From JAUIHN01 sp964556075 (GTDB lineage: Bacteria > Patescibacteriota > Saccharimonadia > Saccharimonadales > Saccharimonadaceae): a stretch of 8,119 nt of DNA. Below, one piece after another: positions 6,929-8,119 of the stretch; the first letter of the stretch is position 1; every line of letters starts with the position of its first letter. Under the pieces are notes generated by a model. The model did no database searches, had not been told where the DNA came from, and worked only from the letters and a program-made list of their open reading frames with translations. Both the position numbers and the translations under genes were made by a program. The DNA lies in NCBI GenBank assembly GCA_964556075.1, contig CAZKUV010000031.1, positions 1 to 8,119 of the forward strand, in the 5' to 3' direction.

Positions 6929-7705
6929 ATGACGGCGCCGAATACATCGCTCGGTCAGCACTGGCTGCACGACCGTGACGTTCTAAAAGCAATCGCTGAC
7001 GAAGCGGAGCTTACAAAGGACGATACGGTTCTAGAAATCGGTCCTGGTCTTGGAACGCTCACCAGCGAACTGTTGCGTCAAGCCGGTCAGGTCGTAGCGG
7101 TAGAATTTGACAGAGAACTGGCGCGTAAGTTGCCTGGCCAGTTCCCTGGAACCGCGCTAACGGTAATCAACGAAGACATACTGAAATATAACCTGTCGGC
7201 TCTTCCAGCCGGATACAAGGTAGTCGCGAACGTCCCGTATTACATCACCAGTAAAATCATCGAATTACTCATGACAGCGAACAATAAACCGTCAATCGCC
7301 GTGCTCCTGGTCCAAAAAGAAGTCGCCGAACGAGTGTCAGCAAGACCAGGGTCTATGAGTATCCTGGCAATCAGCGCGCAGGTGTTCGCCGACGTTCGGC
7401 AGGGTATGACAGTCCCTGCCGAGCTGTTTACGCCGCCACCGAAAGTAGACTCTGCCGTGGTGGTGCTTAAGACCAGACCTGAACCGCTCATCCCAGATGC
7501 TATGGAACAAGACTTCTTCAGAGTCGTAAAGGCGGGATTCTCGGAACGGCGAAAAAAGCTCCGCAGTAGCCTGGCGGGCGGTTTACATATGGGGAAACCT
7601 GAGGCGGAGCAGCTACTCGAGCGCGCAGGAATTGATCCAGATAAACGAGCGGAAGACGTGGCAATTAACGACTGGAAACGACTTACGGAGGTACTACATG
7701 ATTAA
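6929..7705 (+). CDS. rsmA: 16S rRNA (adenine-N6,N6) dimethyltransferase RsmA/KsgA
   Basis: This SAM-dependent enzyme dimethylates two adjacent adenosines in the 3'-terminal helix 45 of 16S rRNA (A1518/A1519 in E. coli) and checks late 30S assembly; its loss gives kasugamycin resistance. The 258 residues cover the family core. Motifs are LGQHWLHD (8-15, in place of the usual LGQNFL), the SAM loop LEIGPGLGTLT (35-45), acidic Glu59 at the end of strand 2 (VVAVEFD), catalytic NVPYYIT (101-107, family N-[LI/V]-P-Y), QKEVAERV (129-136), FTPPPKVDSAV (167-177), and the RNA-binding FSERRKKLRSSL (204-215). The N-terminus is short. ATG 6929 lies 2 bases after the upstream stop without a clear Shine-Dalgarno, so translation is probably coupled to the cell-wall gene. 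It overlaps the next gene by 8 bases. The identification is secure. Confidence 0.97.
   Translation: MTAPNTSLGQHWLHDRDVLKAIADEAELTKDDTVLEIGPGLGTLTSELLRQAGQVVAVEFDRELARKLPGQFPGTALTVINEDILKYNLSALPAGYKVVANVPYYITSKIIELLMTANNKPSIAVLLVQKEVAERVSARPGSMSILAISAQVFADVRQGMTVPAELFTPPPKVDSAVVVLKTRPEPLIPDAMEQDFFRVVKAGFSERRKKLRSSLAGGLHMGKPEAEQLLERAGIDPDKRAEDVAINDWKRLTEVLHD
7687..7692 (+). promoter_or_regulatory. Strong ribosome binding site inside the end of rsmA
   Basis: GGAGGT, a near-perfect Shine-Dalgarno, sits 5 bases before ATG 7698. It is the strongest ribosome site in the window and fixes the start of the downstream gene even though it lies within the rsmA coding sequence. Confidence 0.85.
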
Positions 7706-8119
7706 ACGGGACCAACCAACAATTTTCGGAGATGCTGTCATCGCGGCGGTCTCATCGGCCGACGATGGTCCGATGAACTTTCGAGGCAATCTCATCGAGG
7801 ATGTGCGAGCGAATCGACTGGCTTTTCTCGAACAGGCTGACATCGACCCATTTCAGGCAACCCTGCTTCAGGTTACGTTCGAAGATGAAACTGGATTCGT
7901 TCGCTACAAGGTGGCCGAAGACGAGCATCTCGGCGAGGGTATCCTTGAGCCTGAATCACGAACTGTCGCGGACGCTCTAGTGGTGACACGACCGGACCAC
8001 GCGATCTTTCTCCCGCTCGCAGACTGCGCCGGCGCGGTTATCTACGATACGGTTAATCAGATACTGATGGTATCTCATCTCGGCAGACACAGCATTGAGG
8101 CTGAAGGCGGTCGAAAGAG
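7698..8119 (+). CDS. Laccase-domain (PgeF/YfiH, Cu-oxidase_4-like) protein, 3' end outside window
   Basis: The frame is open from ATG 7698 to the right edge: 140 full codons plus two bases. The family (DUF152/YfiH/PgeF) is about 240-260 residues and includes peptidoglycan-editing and purine-nucleoside-cleaving enzymes with a Cys/His metal site. Family-like landmarks are the N-terminal beta segment, ANRLAFLEQADID (38-50), LLQVTFE (56-62) where QVHG is usual, ADALVVT (91-97), LADC (107-110) and MVSHLGRHS (124-132) where HAGWRG is usual. Cys110 and His127 are therefore retained, but Thr60 replaces the first metal-binding His. The product may be a divergent lineage-specific branch with altered or absent activity. 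It has an excellent ribosome site and overlaps rsmA by 8 bases, so it belongs to the same transcript as the cell-wall gene, which fits a cell-envelope role. Family assignment is by motif recognition only. Confidence 0.78.
   Translation, partial: MIKRDQPTIFGDAVIAAVSSADDGPMNFRGNLIEDVRANRLAFLEQADIDPFQATLLQVTFEDETGFVRYKVAEDEHLGEGILEPESRTVADALVVTRPDHAIFLPLADCAGAVIYDTVNQILMVSHLGRHSIEAEGGRK

Noticed and set aside
1..8119. Alternative genetic code (UGA read as glycine or tryptophan), as in some CPR groups.
   Set aside because: pgk and the helicase gene end at UGA exactly where the families end, with no in-frame UGA inside any identified gene.

Overview
The window holds eight protein-coding genes, all on the + strand and packed almost end to end. 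The largest gap is 70 bases. There is no RNA gene, insertion sequence, CRISPR array or prophage. In order: phosphoglycerate kinase (start just off the left edge), triosephosphate isomerase, an uncharacterised Pro/Glu/Ser-rich protein with one C-terminal membrane segment, a UvrD/PcrA-type DNA helicase, a NUDIX hydrolase, an exported cell-wall protein with DUF348, G5 and 3D-like domains (YabE/RpfB type), the 16S rRNA dimethyltransferase RsmA/KsgA, and the start of a laccase-domain (PgeF/YfiH-like) protein cut by the right edge.

The most likely source is a member of the Candidate Phyla Radiation, probably a Saccharibacteria (TM7) relative. This rests on remembered family variants, not on a search: helicase motif III reads GDDWQSIYSWRGAD instead of GDDDQ, RsmA begins with LGQHWLHD, PGK has VQDGFG instead of VNDAFG, and the membrane-anchored unknown carries RGRYMDM and VEKRPLG blocks. 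UGA ends pgk and the helicase gene, so the UGA-as-glycine code of Gracilibacteria/Absconditabacteria does not apply. Base composition is moderate to slightly GC-rich and looks even throughout, with no sign of recent transfer.

The layout suggests three transcription blocks. Bases 1-3066 carry lower glycolysis (pgk, tpiA) followed by the membrane-anchored unknown. Bases 3088-5667 carry the helicase and NUDIX genes, which overlap by 4 bases; a -10-like TACAAT lies so close to the helicase ATG that the mRNA may be leaderless. Bases 5651-8119 start with the best promoter in the window (TGGAAA, 17 bases, extended TGC-TATACT), followed by the cell-wall gene, rsmA 2 bases later, and the laccase-domain gene overlapping rsmA by 8 bases.

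Most of the content is housekeeping. The items most worth a second look are the disordered tail-anchored protein, the atypical C-terminal domain of the YabE/RpfB-like protein and its linkage to rsmA (a pairing also seen in Bacillus and Mycobacterium), the laccase-domain protein lacking the expected first metal-binding His, and the possible leaderless helicase promoter.
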